From Mixophyes australis (taxonomy: Eukaryota; Chordata; Amphibia; Anura; Limnodynastidae), in assembly GCA_036250195.1 (NCBI GenBank), contig JAVHZZ010000009.1, forward strand, positions 38,593,824-38,657,823: a DNA stretch of 64,000 nucleotides, read 5' to 3'. Made by a program: the position numbers and the translations under genes. Positions 44,661 to 55,823 of this stretch are shown here, in pieces (position 1 is the first letter of the stretch; every line of letters starts with the position of its first letter). The notes below the pieces were generated by a model. That model saw only the letters and a program-made list of their open reading frames with translations. It was not told where the DNA came from and ran no database searches.

Positions 44661-45887
44661 TAGATAAGTGTATGCTGTTTAACATTACAATCAATGCATG
44701 GGGTTAATGAAAGAGGGTTTAGAAATTCAAAAGTAGATCAATCAACTTGTTCTATTCTGCTTTCAAATCTTATGCGTTTGTCTGTTCTATTGTCTTTGTA
44801 TTATTGTATGTATGCTTTAAAAGCACAGGACATTCCAATACATTACATTGTTCCAGTCCGGGGCATTTTGACAATTTTAATTGCATGCTTATTCATGGTA
44901 CATTTTTCATGAGAATCGCATGCTATAAACATGTGGTCCTGTAAAATAATATTGCAAACCAGTCCTTTTCTATCTCTTAGTAGAGACTTAACATAGCCCT
45001 CATTATATTCAGTTGCAAACTTTCTTGATGAACCAATAATTAAGTAAGTAATTGAGTAATGGTGAGAAAAAGAAAGATATCATAGGAGGGTAGATGATTC
45101 AGTCTGCTAAGTATGGGTTTAAGCTTTACACAGCTGAAGTCATTAGGGACGTTAGAGGTTACAGAGTAGAGACATAAAACAATATACAGTTTCCCTTATG
45201 CCAATTAGGCACAGATTGTATATGACAGAGGCTAGTGGTATCCACCCATTCCCACGAAAAAAATTCTTCTGTGGTTGTTATATGTTGATGTCTTAAGCTT
45301 ATAGCTCACCAGGATGAAGACAAGCATGGGAAATTGTAATAAAAATGAATGTATATTGGCTATTAAAAACAATATATATTGTTTGGTATCTGGTTGGGTG
45401 ATAAAAATATAATATAATATATCAACATAGAGTTAAAGAAAATATGTAATCCCTCAATATGAAATATATAATGAAAAAGAAAAATATGTAGCAAACATTA
45501 AGATTTAATCATATGTGTCGGCAGTATAGCTATTTTAATAGTAACATTGAAATATTTATATAGTGATGTATTTATAAATAGCTTTATTTTTTTAGTGTTT
45601 CCCCCACTTTGAAACACATCCCCTCCCTCACATTAATGCACTATACTGGTATATCTGGTTGGAACCTTATTATTTAGGCAAAACAGCTGCTAAACCAAAC
45701 TTACTTATTTTGTGGCAGCTGCAGGAGAAAAACACAATTTACCATTGTATTTGAGTTTAGTATTTAGAATTTGTCACATTTGACTGTGCTATAAAATAAT
45801 AGCTGTGATACAACTAAATAGCTGACAGTTTTACCCATGTCTTAGAAAGCCTCTACCAGGCAGCTAATTGAGTGACTGTGGCCACAC
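44661..45887. other. AT-rich intergenic DNA, nothing recognised
   Basis: No gene, RNA or array seen. Confidence 0.5.
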
Positions 45888-45890
45888 ACA

Positions 45891-46636
45891 GGGCCTGATT
45901 CATCAAGACCCGCATACTGGCTGCATCCTGCGCTTGATATTAACTGCACATATCTTGATTTTGCGCACTCTGGAATTCATCAAGGCACGGATCTCAAGAT
46001 ACATGCACTGTTGAAATCTGGTGTAAATCTACTGTTGTCTATGACACAAGACATTGGACAATACGTCCAATACTAATGTGGGATATAAATTCACCAAAGG
46101 ACGCACAAAAAAAAAAAATATTATTTAATTAATGCCACCAGTTAATAATAAACGCATTTATGTTTAAACAGAAAACAAAGTTTAAAAAAATAAAATTAAC
46201 TCAAGAAATACACTTACTAGGATGTTCTTAATGTCTAGTAAACATAAAATAAATGTTTTACAGTTGCACCTGATTGCAAACACATGTTATAGCATACGTA
46301 TGAAACTGTCATCACTAGTACTCAGGACTTAGACTAGCCCTGTAGCTGGAGCAAGACATACGGCAGAAAAACAAGTAACTTTGAGACATTCAGAGTTTGA
46401 CTCGGACATGGCTGTTTGCTCTTGAGTGTGAAACGCCCCTATTGTATATTGACTATGGCAAAACACCCCTTCCCTGCCCCCGTTCACTCCCTGAAGTCGT
46501 AGGCTGACATAAGTGCCCTTTGCGTTTGAAGACGGAGCGGACAGGGCTGCGTTCATAGATGTACCTCCCGGTTCTGGGCACGCGCAGAGTGATTTTGCAT
46601 CCGATATGCAGATACAAGCCTTGATGAATCAGGTCC
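45891..46636. mobile_element. MITE, TIR GGGCCTGATTCATCAAG, 746 bp
   Basis: Starts GGGCCTGATTCATCAAGACC and ends GCCTTGATGAATCAGGTCC, with ACA on both sides (45888-45890 and 46637-46639). It is a longer relative of the element at 37250. Minus-strand frames inside have no recognisable domain. Confidence 0.78.
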
Positions 46637-46639
46637 ACA

Positions 46640-47790
46640 GCGTATATATGGATGCTTGACACACATGCTGGTTGCACAGATCCAGCCATGATCCAGACAT
46701 GTCATGATTGGGTCCAAAAGTCCTCATTACAAAAGGCAAACAAAAGATATTTTCATCCACATAGTAAATTTCTAGTCAGCCAAACTTGAAAGTAGAGTTT
46801 AGTTTGTGTGATCATCTAATTAGCTCTGACTTCTGGGCAAGCCTATTATAGAAGTGGGCCTGCATATATAGTTATTTCAAGTCAATAATAAAACAAGCAC
46901 AAAACATAAAAGTCAGTATTGTTACCTAAAAACGGTTATTTGGTGCAGCCATTTTGATTAATGGTTCATTTCAGTCTAGATATCTTGTTAATTGTAGAGG
47001 GTTTTATATTAGGAAATAGAGGGACAATTGTGTGCCACAAAACCGTTTCTTGAGCTGGGAAATATCACAAACAACCTTTCATTGTTTTGGAAGGCTTTGG
47101 GAATTGAAACATGATGACTATGGAATATTTTTAAATACAAGTAATGTTGAGTTCTTATTTCTAAAACCAATATAAGCATATGTCCTAGTTTCCTTCATGT
47201 TTATATTTGTTTAAATGGCTTGACTACCTCCTTAAGTAAAGTAAATTGTTGTATTTTGTAGAAATTTAACAGGAAGACACTAGTGTCTGAAACCAAAGTA
47301 GTTTACAGGGTCAAATAGAAGAGCACATGAGACAACTACAGCTTGCATCTAGTCACATGCCATCTTTTTCAGCCAGAAACGCTCTTCTGTTTTAAGACAA
47401 TGACATATATGGTGAATTCAGTTTAATTTCTCTGTGGAAGTCCTTTAATATGGACATTATCTGCCATCTTGATTGTTTTACTGATTTATAGCACTACTAA
47501 GCCCCAATGCTGACGTGTTCACAAATAATTTTTTTTAGTGTTAGCCTGACATTTCATAGTAGCTCTGTTAACCTCTTCAGTGCTAAGGATGAGAGGAACT
47601 GGTCCTGTACATATACCTAATATATGCTAAAGCTGAGCCTCATTTAGTCCTTAGCACTTAAGGAGTTCAAATAAATGACAATAAAACTTACAATTCCCCA
47701 ACCAGCATTCCTTTTTTTGGGGGGGGGAGGGTAGGAGACAGCAAAATGATAAAGTCATTGCCTCCAGTACTGATGTCACTGCGCTCACTG
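46640..47790. other. AT-rich intergenic DNA, nothing recognised
   Basis: No supported gene or repeat. Confidence 0.5.
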
Positions 47791-47799
47791 GAACTCATT

Positions 47800-48440
47800 C
47801 CACTGCACTACAGAAAAATATGCAAAGCCATGGGATGGGGAGGGCACTAAAAGTGCCCGATCTCCCCCATTCTGGCAACTACAAACTCACCTTTTTTTTT
47901 TTACATTTTCTTTCATGGTTTCTTTTTACTTGGAAGAAAAAATATTCTCTTATATTTTAAAATAAACGTCAGTTTACACCTCTCCCTCTCACGATTTTGG
48001 ACTCATAAAAATGTTGCACCCCCAAAAGCCCTGCGTTATTATGCTGCTCCCTAGAAATCATTCAGAAGTCCTGGGATGGGGGAGGAGCTTCCCTATCTCT
48101 GAATCAATAAATGCAGGGGCCCCTCATTTTAAAGAGAGAAATCCCCTCTTTCAAATTATATGCATCCTTAGTACTTATTGTTTGGTGATCACAGATCACC
48201 TTCCACTACAGGATACACAAAGAACCCCAGGATAGGGAAGGGATTTTAATGCCCAGATATCTCCTATCCTGGCACTAAGAAACTATGGGGACAACTAATT
48301 TGAAAGATTATAGTCTCCTCTTTTAGAGTTTGTGATCAGCAGCAATAACACCCTACTCTACAGAATGTGTTAAGATGTCCAGAGATGGGGGATATAATGT
48401 CCAGATCTCCCCCCTCCTGAAGAAACTCAGGGCTACCCTT
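47800..48440. repeat. Degenerate tandem repeat of palindromic units
   Basis: Four diverged units are centred near 47833, 48074, 48230 and 48383. Each has GGGATGGGG(G)AG, a spacer around TTTTAATGCCCAGAT and CTCCC(C)CATCCTGG, so each unit is itself near-palindromic. Spacing is 241, 156 and 153 bp. Confidence 0.6.
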
Positions 48441-49254
48441 ATTTTATGCGGTAGGTTGTTTTTTTTTTAAGAAAAAAAAGAAGTTGGCTACCCATGTTAT
48501 TCCTACACATTTTATGCATTTTGTTCAAAACCAATCAAACTGAAAAAAAAATGCATTACCATTTTCAAGTGCATATTTTATTTAGAGATGAGCGCACTCG
48601 GATTTATGAAATCCGAGCCCACCCGAACGTTGCCGATCCGAGTCGGATCCGAGACAGATCCGGGTATTGGCGCCAAATTCAAATCTGAAACTGAGGCTCT
48701 GACTCATAATCCCGTTGTTGGATCTCGCGATACTCGGATCCTATAAATTCCCCGCTAGTCGCCGCCATCTTCACTCGGGCATTGATCAGGGTAGAGGGAG
48801 GGTGTGTTAGGTGGTCCTCTGTCCTGGTAGATCTCGTGCTGTTCAGTTCAGTGCTGTGCTGTGCTGTGCTCAGTCCAGTGGTGCTGTGTATTGTGCTCTG
48901 TCCTTCTGAGGTCAGTGGTGCTGCTGGGTCCTGTGCTGTGTCCTGTTCAGTCCAGTGGTGCTGTGACCTGTGCTCTGTCCTTCTAAGTTCAGTGGTGCTG
49001 CTGGGTCCTGTGCTGTGTCCTGTTCAGTCCAGTGGTGCTGTGTCCTGTGCTCTGTCCTTCTGAGTTCAGTGGTGCTGCTGGGTCCTGTGCTGTGTCCTGT
49101 TCAGTCCAGTGGTGCTGTGTCCTGTGCTCTGTCCTTCTAAGGGCATTGTTATTTCCCCATTATTCCCAAATTATAAAAAAATTCAAAAATAGTTATAAAA
49201 AAAATTACAAAAAAAGTCATTATAAAAAAAATAAAAAAATATCCCAAAACAATC

Positions 49255-49680
49255 CTGCAGTATAAGTCCATTGGTACTGCTATATTACAAAAATCACTGA
49301 TTCAGCAGTATAAGTCTAGTGGTACTGCTATATTACAAAGTTCACTGATTTTGCAGTATAAGTCCATTGGTACTGCTATATTACAAAGTTCACTCATTCT
49401 GCAGTATAAGTCCATTGGTACTGCAATATTACAAAGTTCACTCATTCTGCAGTATAAGTCCAGTGGTACTGCAATATTACAAAGTTCACACATTCTGCAG
49501 TATAAGTCCATTGGTACTGCAATATTACAAATTTCACTGATTCTGCAGTATAAGTCCAGTGGTACTGCAATATTACAAAGTTCACTGATTCAGCAGTATA
49601 AGTCCATTGTTGTTACTGCCATATTACAAGTTTCACTGATTCTGCAGTATAAGTCCAGTGGTACTGCTGTATATCACCCA
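49255..49680. repeat. A3 5' array, 48-bp unit
   Basis: About nine units of GCAGTATAAGTCCA(T/G)TGGTACTGC then (T/A)ATATTACAAAGTTCACTGATTCT. This is the subrepeat of the 341-bp unit in A1 and A2, here expanded on its own. Confidence 0.95.
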
Positions 49681-49685
49681 AGGAT

Positions 49686-50733
49686 CTAAGCCTTCCTCCT
49701 CTCCCCCCTCCCCACAAAAAAATTAAGAGAGTTATGCTGTCAGCAACAACAACAAAACAGCAAAGAACTCTGCCTTTTAAACAGATGACATCACAAATCC
49801 CCTAAGCGAGTCCAAGGGTGTTGTTGGTTGTGAACCCTGACCTTCCCATCACTGTACGGGAAGAGGTGACTCCATCCAGCATTTGCAGCATGCCCTCTGC
49901 ATATGCTGGAAGGATCACCCACAGTCCAGTTACAGATTTGGCTAATGAAGGTCGGAATGTTGTACACCGGGAGGAGGATATTGATGTAGCTGGCGCTGAG
50001 GAGGATGTTGATGATTATGATGCAGACAGATACCAAATTGCCTTTCTCAATTTCTATTTATATTCTAGATTATATAACGGCTGAATAGTTTTCTGTTTTA
50101 CTCCTAGTGGAGAGGGGATCTGATGCAGACAGATACCAAACTGCCTTTGTCCATTTCTTTGTATATTTGAATTTCTAGTTCTACAGTCTATGCAGGCTGC
50201 TTTATTTATATTCAACTACAAGTGTAGGGCGGGGGGGGGGGGGGCATAGATAGCCACCAAAGTAACGTGGTCCATTTAATTACACTTTCTAGCTCCACAG
50301 TCTGTGCAGCCTGCTTTTTTTTATCTTCAAAGTATTTATATTTACAAGCCTTGCAATCTAAATTCACTAGAGGTAGTGACATGGTAGAACTCCAAAAGGC
50401 AGTGTGGAAGCCCCTGTACAAACTGGCTCTATTTTTTAACTGCGTTGTCCCCCCTCCAGTGTGTACTCGGAAAGAGTTTTTAGTGCAGCTGGGAACCTGG
50501 TCAGTGAGTGGCGAAGGAGGTTGCTTCCTCACAACGTTGAAAAAATGATGTTTATAAAAATGAATAATCAATTCCTCAATGAAGTACAGCACTGCCCTCC
50601 AGACAGTACAGAGGGACATGTGGTGGTGGAGTCCAGCGGGGACGAATTGATAATGTATGAGGAGGAGGAAGTACACACTATAGGGGGAGAGGAATCAGAG
50701 GTTGAAGATGAGGACGACATCTTTCCTCAGTAG
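49686..50733 (+). pseudogene. A3 transposase remnant with foreign filler
   Basis: 49686-49865 matches the lineage A N-terminal region (AAGAGAGTTATGCTGTCAGC, then CCTTCCCATCACTGTACGGG). From about 49995 to 50320 the sequence matches B2 instead, including DVDDYDADRYQ then AFLNFYLYSRLYNG and a GCAGCCTGC/TCTAGCTCCACAGTCTGTGC repeat. At 50396 lineage A coding resumes at AVWKPLYKLALF and continues through SERVFSAAGNLVSE to the ILPQ-like end at 50733. The first two catalytic Asp blocks are absent. Confidence 0.85.
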
Positions 50734-50788
50734 AGCCTGTTTAGTTTGTACAGGGAGAGATGAATTGTTTTATTGGTTTGGGGGCCCA

Positions 50789-50852
50789 AACAAACCAATC
50801 ATTTCAGCCAAAGTTGTTTGGTAGGCCCTGTCGCTGAAATGATTGGTTTGTT
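50789..50852 (+). other. 3'-UTR hairpin of A3
   Basis: Same stem as at 23287-23350, fully preserved although the gene is gutted. Confidence 0.85.
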
Positions 50853-51689
50853 AAAGTGTGCATGTCCTATTTCAACAACATAAGAGTGGGTGGGAGGGCC
50901 CAAGGACAATTCCATCTTGGAACTTTTTTTTTGCATAATATGACCAATCAACAGTCGTTTGCCATGTTCAAAAAGTAAAACCAAATTTAAACAAATTCAG
51001 GAAATTAAACCAAAAGTAAAATGCCCTGTCATAATTTAAAACAAGAGGGATTGACGTGCTCTAGAAATACTGTATTGTTGTTTATATTTTATAAACACTA
51101 CACTTGAAAGCTTGAGTCTTTCTATGAAAAAGTAACTCTCCATTGCACGAATATTTGCAACAGGGACAATTTTAGGGTTAAAAAGTCAACTAATAACACT
51201 TCGACGCTGTCTGTCTTTATAAACACTACACTTGGAAGTTGGAGGAGGTATTGTGGCCCCGGCACCAAATTTACTACCGGGGCCACTGCACTGTGCAGTC
51301 CATATTTAGGTGTATCAGATATTAAACAACGGTGACAGTTGATGCCCAATTTTTTAATTATATTGTTGGCGCTGTAAAAAATTGTGTTCCGGGCACACCA
51401 CACTACGCAGTCCATACCCTTTTTTGGTGGAATTCTGACCCATGGAGGGTTTTTTAATTATATTGTGGCCTCGGTACCAAATTGTGTACCGGGGCCACCA
51501 CACTACGCAGTCAAGATAGATAGATGCGTATCATAGATAAAGTACATTCAGTGTTGTGGGGAAAATTGAAAAATATTCAAAATGCACTGACATTATCAAA
51601 AACAAGAGGTTTTCACACGCTGGAACTCCAACATGTATATGATGGAGAGGATGGAGGAGCAGCCGTATGTGCAGTGTAATGCAGACCTG

Positions 51690-54645
51690 TTGAAGGTTTT
51701 TTATATATTTTATTGTGGTGCCCAGTGCCCACTACTCTACGCAGTCCAGATACTATTTTTGGGTGTAATTCAGACCTGTTGAAGGTTTTCTATATATTTT
51801 ATTGTGGTGCCCAGTGCCCACTACTCTACGCAGTCCAGATACTATTTTTGGGTGTAATTCAGACCTGTTGAAGGTTTTCTATATATTTTTTATTGTGGTG
51901 CCCAGTGCCCACTACTCTACGCAGTCCAGATACTATTTTTGGGTGTAATTCTGACCTGTTGAAGGTTTTCTATATATTATATTGTGGTGGCCAGTGGCCA
52001 GCCCTCTACGCAGTCCAGATACTATTTTTGGGTGTAATGCAGACCTGTTGAAGGTTTTCTATATATTATATTGTGGTGGCCAGTAGCCAGTCCTCTACGC
52101 AGTCCATACCCTTTTTTGGTGGAATTCTGACCCGTGGAGGGTTTTTTAATTATATTGTGGCCTCGGTACCAAATTGTGTACTGGGGCTTCCACACTACGC
52201 AGTCAAGATAGATAGATGCGTATCATAGATAAAGTACATTCAGTGTTGTGGGGAAAATTGAAAAATATTCAAAATGCACTGACATTATCAAAAACAAGAG
52301 GTTTTCACACGCTGGAACTCCAACATGTATATGATGGAGAGGATGGAGGAGCAGCCGTATGTGCAGTGTAATGCAGACCTGTTGAAGGTTTTTTATATAT
52401 TTTATTGTGGTGCCCAGTGCCCACTACTCTACGCAGTCCAGATACTATTTTTGGGTGTAATTCAGACCTGTTGAAGGTTTTCTATATATTTTATTGTGGT
52501 GCCCAGTGCCCACTACTCTACGCAGTCCAGATACTATTTTTCGGTGTAATTCTGACCTGTTGAAGGTTTTCTATATATTATATTGTGGTGGCCAGTGGCC
52601 AGTCCTCTATGCAGTCCAGATACTATTTTTGGGTGTAATTCAGACCTGTTGAAGGTTTTCTATATATTATATTGTGGTGGCCAGTGGCCAGTCCTCTACG
52701 CAGTCCAGATACTATTTTTGGGTGTAATTCAGACCTGTTGAAGGTTTTCTATATATTTTATTGTGGTGCCCAGTGGCCAGTCCTCTACGCAGTCCAGATA
52801 CTATTTTTGGGTGTAATTCAGACCTGTTAAAGGTTTTCTATATATTTTTTATTGTGGTGCCCAGTGCCCACTACTCTACGCAGTCCAGATACTATTTTTG
52901 GGTGTAATTCAGACCTGTTGAAGGTTTTCTATATATTTTTTATTGTGGTGCCCAGTGCCCACTACTCTACGCAGTCCAGATATTATTTTTGGGTGTAATT
53001 CAGACCTGTTGAAGGTTTTCTATATATTTTATTGTGGTGCCCAGTGCCCACTACTCTACGCAGTCCAGATACTATTTTTGGGTGTAATTCTGACCTGTTG
53101 AAGGTTTTCTATATATTATATTGTGGTGGCCAGTCCTCTACGCAGTCCAGATACTATTTTTGGGTGTAATGCAGACCTGTTGAAGGTTTTCTATATATTT
53201 TTTATTGTGGTGCCCAGTGCCCACTACTCTACGCAGTCCAAATACTATTTTTGGGTGTAATTCTGACCTGTTGAAGGTTTTCTATATATTATATTGTGGT
53301 GGCCAGTGGCCAGTCCTCTACGCAGTCCAGATACTATTTTTGGGTGTAATTCAGACCTGTTGAAGGTTTTCTATATATTATATTGTGGTGGCCAGTGGCC
53401 AGTCCTCTACGCAGTCCAGATACTATTTTTGGGTGTAATTCAGACCTGTTGAAGGTTTTCTATATATTTTATTGTGGTGCCCAGTGCCCACTACTCTACG
53501 CAGTCCAGATACTATTTTTGGGTGTAATTCTGACCTGTTGAAGGTTTTCTATATATTATATTGTGGTGGCCAGTGGCCAGTCCTCTACGCAGTCCAGATA
53601 CTATTTTTGGGTGTAATTCAGACCTGTTGAAGGTTTTCTATATATTTTTTATTGTGGTGCCCAGTGCCCACTACTCTACGCAGTCCAGATACTATTTTTG
53701 GGTGTAATTCAGACCTGTTGAAGGTTTTCTATATATTTTTTATTGTGGTGCCCAGTGCCCACTACTCTACGCAGTCCAGATATTATTTTTGGGTGTAATT
53801 CAGACCTGTTGAAGGTTTTCTATATATTTTATTGTGGTGCCCAGTGCCCACTACTCTATGCAGTCCAGATACTATTTTTGGGTGTAATTCTGACCTGTTG
53901 AAGGTTTTCTATATATTATATTGTGGTGGCCAGTCCTCTACGCAGTCCAGATACTATTTTTGGGTGTAATGCAGACCTGTTGAAGGTTTTCTATATATTT
54001 TTTATTGTGGTGCCCAGTGCCCACTACTCTACGCAGTCCAAATACTATTTTTGGGTGTAATTCTGACCTGTTGAAGGTTTTCTATATATTATATTGTGGT
54101 GGCCAGTGGCCAGTCCTCTACGCAGTCCAGATACTATTTTTGGGTGTAATTCAGACCTGTTGAAGGTTTTCTATATATTATATTGTGGTGGCCAGTGGCT
54201 AGTCCTCTACGCAGTCCAGATACTATTTTTGGGTGTAATTCAGACCTGTTGAAGGTTTTCTATATATTTTATTGTGGTGCCCAGTGCCCACTACTCTACG
54301 CAGTCCAGATACTATTTTTGGGTGTAATTCTGACCTGTTGAAGGTTTTCTATATATTATATTGTGGTGGCCAGTGGCCAGTCCTCTACGCAGTCCAGATA
54401 CTATTTTTGGGTGTAATGCAGACCTGTTGAAGGTTTTCTATATATTTTTTATTGTGGTGCCCAGTGCCCACTACTCTACGCAGTCCAAATACTATTTTTG
54501 GGTGTAATTCAGACCTGTTGAAGGTTTTCTATATATTATATTGTGGTGGCCAGTGGCCAGTCCTCTACGCAGTCCAGATACTATTTTTGGGTGTAATTCA
54601 GACCAGTTGATGGGTTTTTAATTGTATTGTGGGGAACACTCCTCT
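51690..54645. repeat. A3 3' minisatellite with higher-order repeats
   Basis: About 30 copies of the 89-91-bp GCAGTCCAGATACTATTTTTGG-type unit. Two larger duplications overlie it. A 692-bp block is repeated (the GCAGTCCATACCC word at 51407 recurs at 52099, and TCAAGATAGATAG at 51511 recurs at 52203). An 800-bp block (about 52841-53640) is repeated at 53641-54440. It is recognised by private variants TATTATTTTT at 52981/53781, a shortened GGCCAGTCCTCTA at 53129/53929 and GCAGTCCAAATAC at 53235/54035. Confidence 0.93.
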
Positions 54646-55239
54646 ACGCAGTCCAGAAAGATACCTCGTTGCAACGTTTTGTACTAAAAAAAATAAAATT
54701 ATTGTGTTAGGTGTTCAGAATAGCCTTTAAATTAGTGGAAATTATTGTTATTGAATGTTATTGAGGTTAATAATTGCGTAGGAGTGAAAATAAGCCCAAA
54801 AACTTGATTTTTACACTTTTTAGTTTTTTTTCAAAAAAAATCCGAATCCAAAACCTTAAATCCGAACTAAAACGTTTCGGCAGGTGTTTTGCAAAACAAA
54901 TCCGAACCCAAAACATCGAGAAAATCCGGATCCAAAACACAAAACACGAGACCTCAAAAGTCGCCGGTGCACATCCCTAATTTTATTATGGAAACCTATG
55001 TGTATAGCCTATGTGAATCCTGTTTTTTGCTGTTTTGGAATGGCGGATTGATGCCAAAGCATTTATTGGTGGTGTTTAGAAAAAGTATACACACTAGAGA
55101 TGCTCAGGCTCAGTTCCCCGAAAACCGAACACACCCGAACTTAGCAGATTCAAGTACCAGCTCGGCTTGGTACTTTCGCACACCTTCGGAATTGAAAATG
55201 AGGCAAAACATCATTGTTACGTCGGCGGATCTCGGGAAT

Positions 55240-55290
55240 TTTGGATTCTATAAGTACTGCCCTCCACGGCGATCCAGCGCCATTTCACAG
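55240..55290 (+). promoter_or_regulatory. Lineage B core promoter-like block
   Basis: GGATTCTATAAGTACTGCCC then GGCGATCCAGCGCCATTTCA. TATA and GCCATTT elements are spaced as in lineage A. B2 has the counterpart ATTATAAATACCTGCC ... TTGCCATTTGACAG on the minus strand near 61515-61470. Confidence 0.5.
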
Positions 55291-55364
55291 AGGGATACAG
55301 AAGGGGTAGCACAGCTCTTGGCAGTCTCTAGTGCAGTTGGGCAGCATCATAGGTAGAAAAGAAA

Positions 55365-55800
55365 GAGGAGCTCCATTGCTCCATTGCTAATTGTCATTGC
55401 TGAAACATAAATAATAGGTCTGGCAGGCTTGGTCTTCTAAATCTGCAGTCACATTGTATTGTGTTATATAGGTAACATACAAAGACGAGAGCTTCATGGT
55501 TCCATTGCTAATTGTCATTGCTGAAATAGAAATAGTAGGTCTGACTGGCTTGGTCCTCTAAATCTGCAGTCACATTGTATTGTGTTATATAGGTAACATG
55601 CAAAGACGAGAGCTTCATGGCTCCATTGCTAATTGTCATTGCTTAAATAGAAATAATAGGTCTGGCAGGCTTGGTCTTCTAAATCTGCCGTCACACTGTA
55701 CTGAATTATATAGGTAAAACACAAAGAGGAGAGCTCCATTGCTAATTGTCATTGCTGAAATAGAAATAATAGGGCTGGCAGTGTTGTTCTTAATCTGCAG
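55365..55800. repeat. B1 5' array, about 120-bp unit
   Basis: Four copies of CCATTGCTAATTGTCATTGC then TGAAATAGAAATAATAGGTC and CTGCAGTCACATTGTATTG, starting near 55381, 55502, 55622 and 55736. The last runs into the transposase start, as in lineage A. Confidence 0.9.
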
Positions 55801-55823
55801 TCACATTGTATTGTGTTATCAAA

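Larger units (their letters stand above)
48583..54979 (+). mobile_element. hAT element A3, internally deleted, 6.4 kb
   Basis: TAGAGATGAGCGCACTCGG at 48583 and GGTGCACATCCCTA ending at 54979 are flanked by identical ATTTTATT (48575-48582 and 54980-54987). It has the same ends, promoter block and 3' hairpin as A1 and A2. The BED finger and most of the catalytic core are missing, replaced by a filler shared with B2. More than 3 kb is minisatellite. It is non-autonomous; A-type transposase could mobilise it in principle. Confidence 0.94.
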
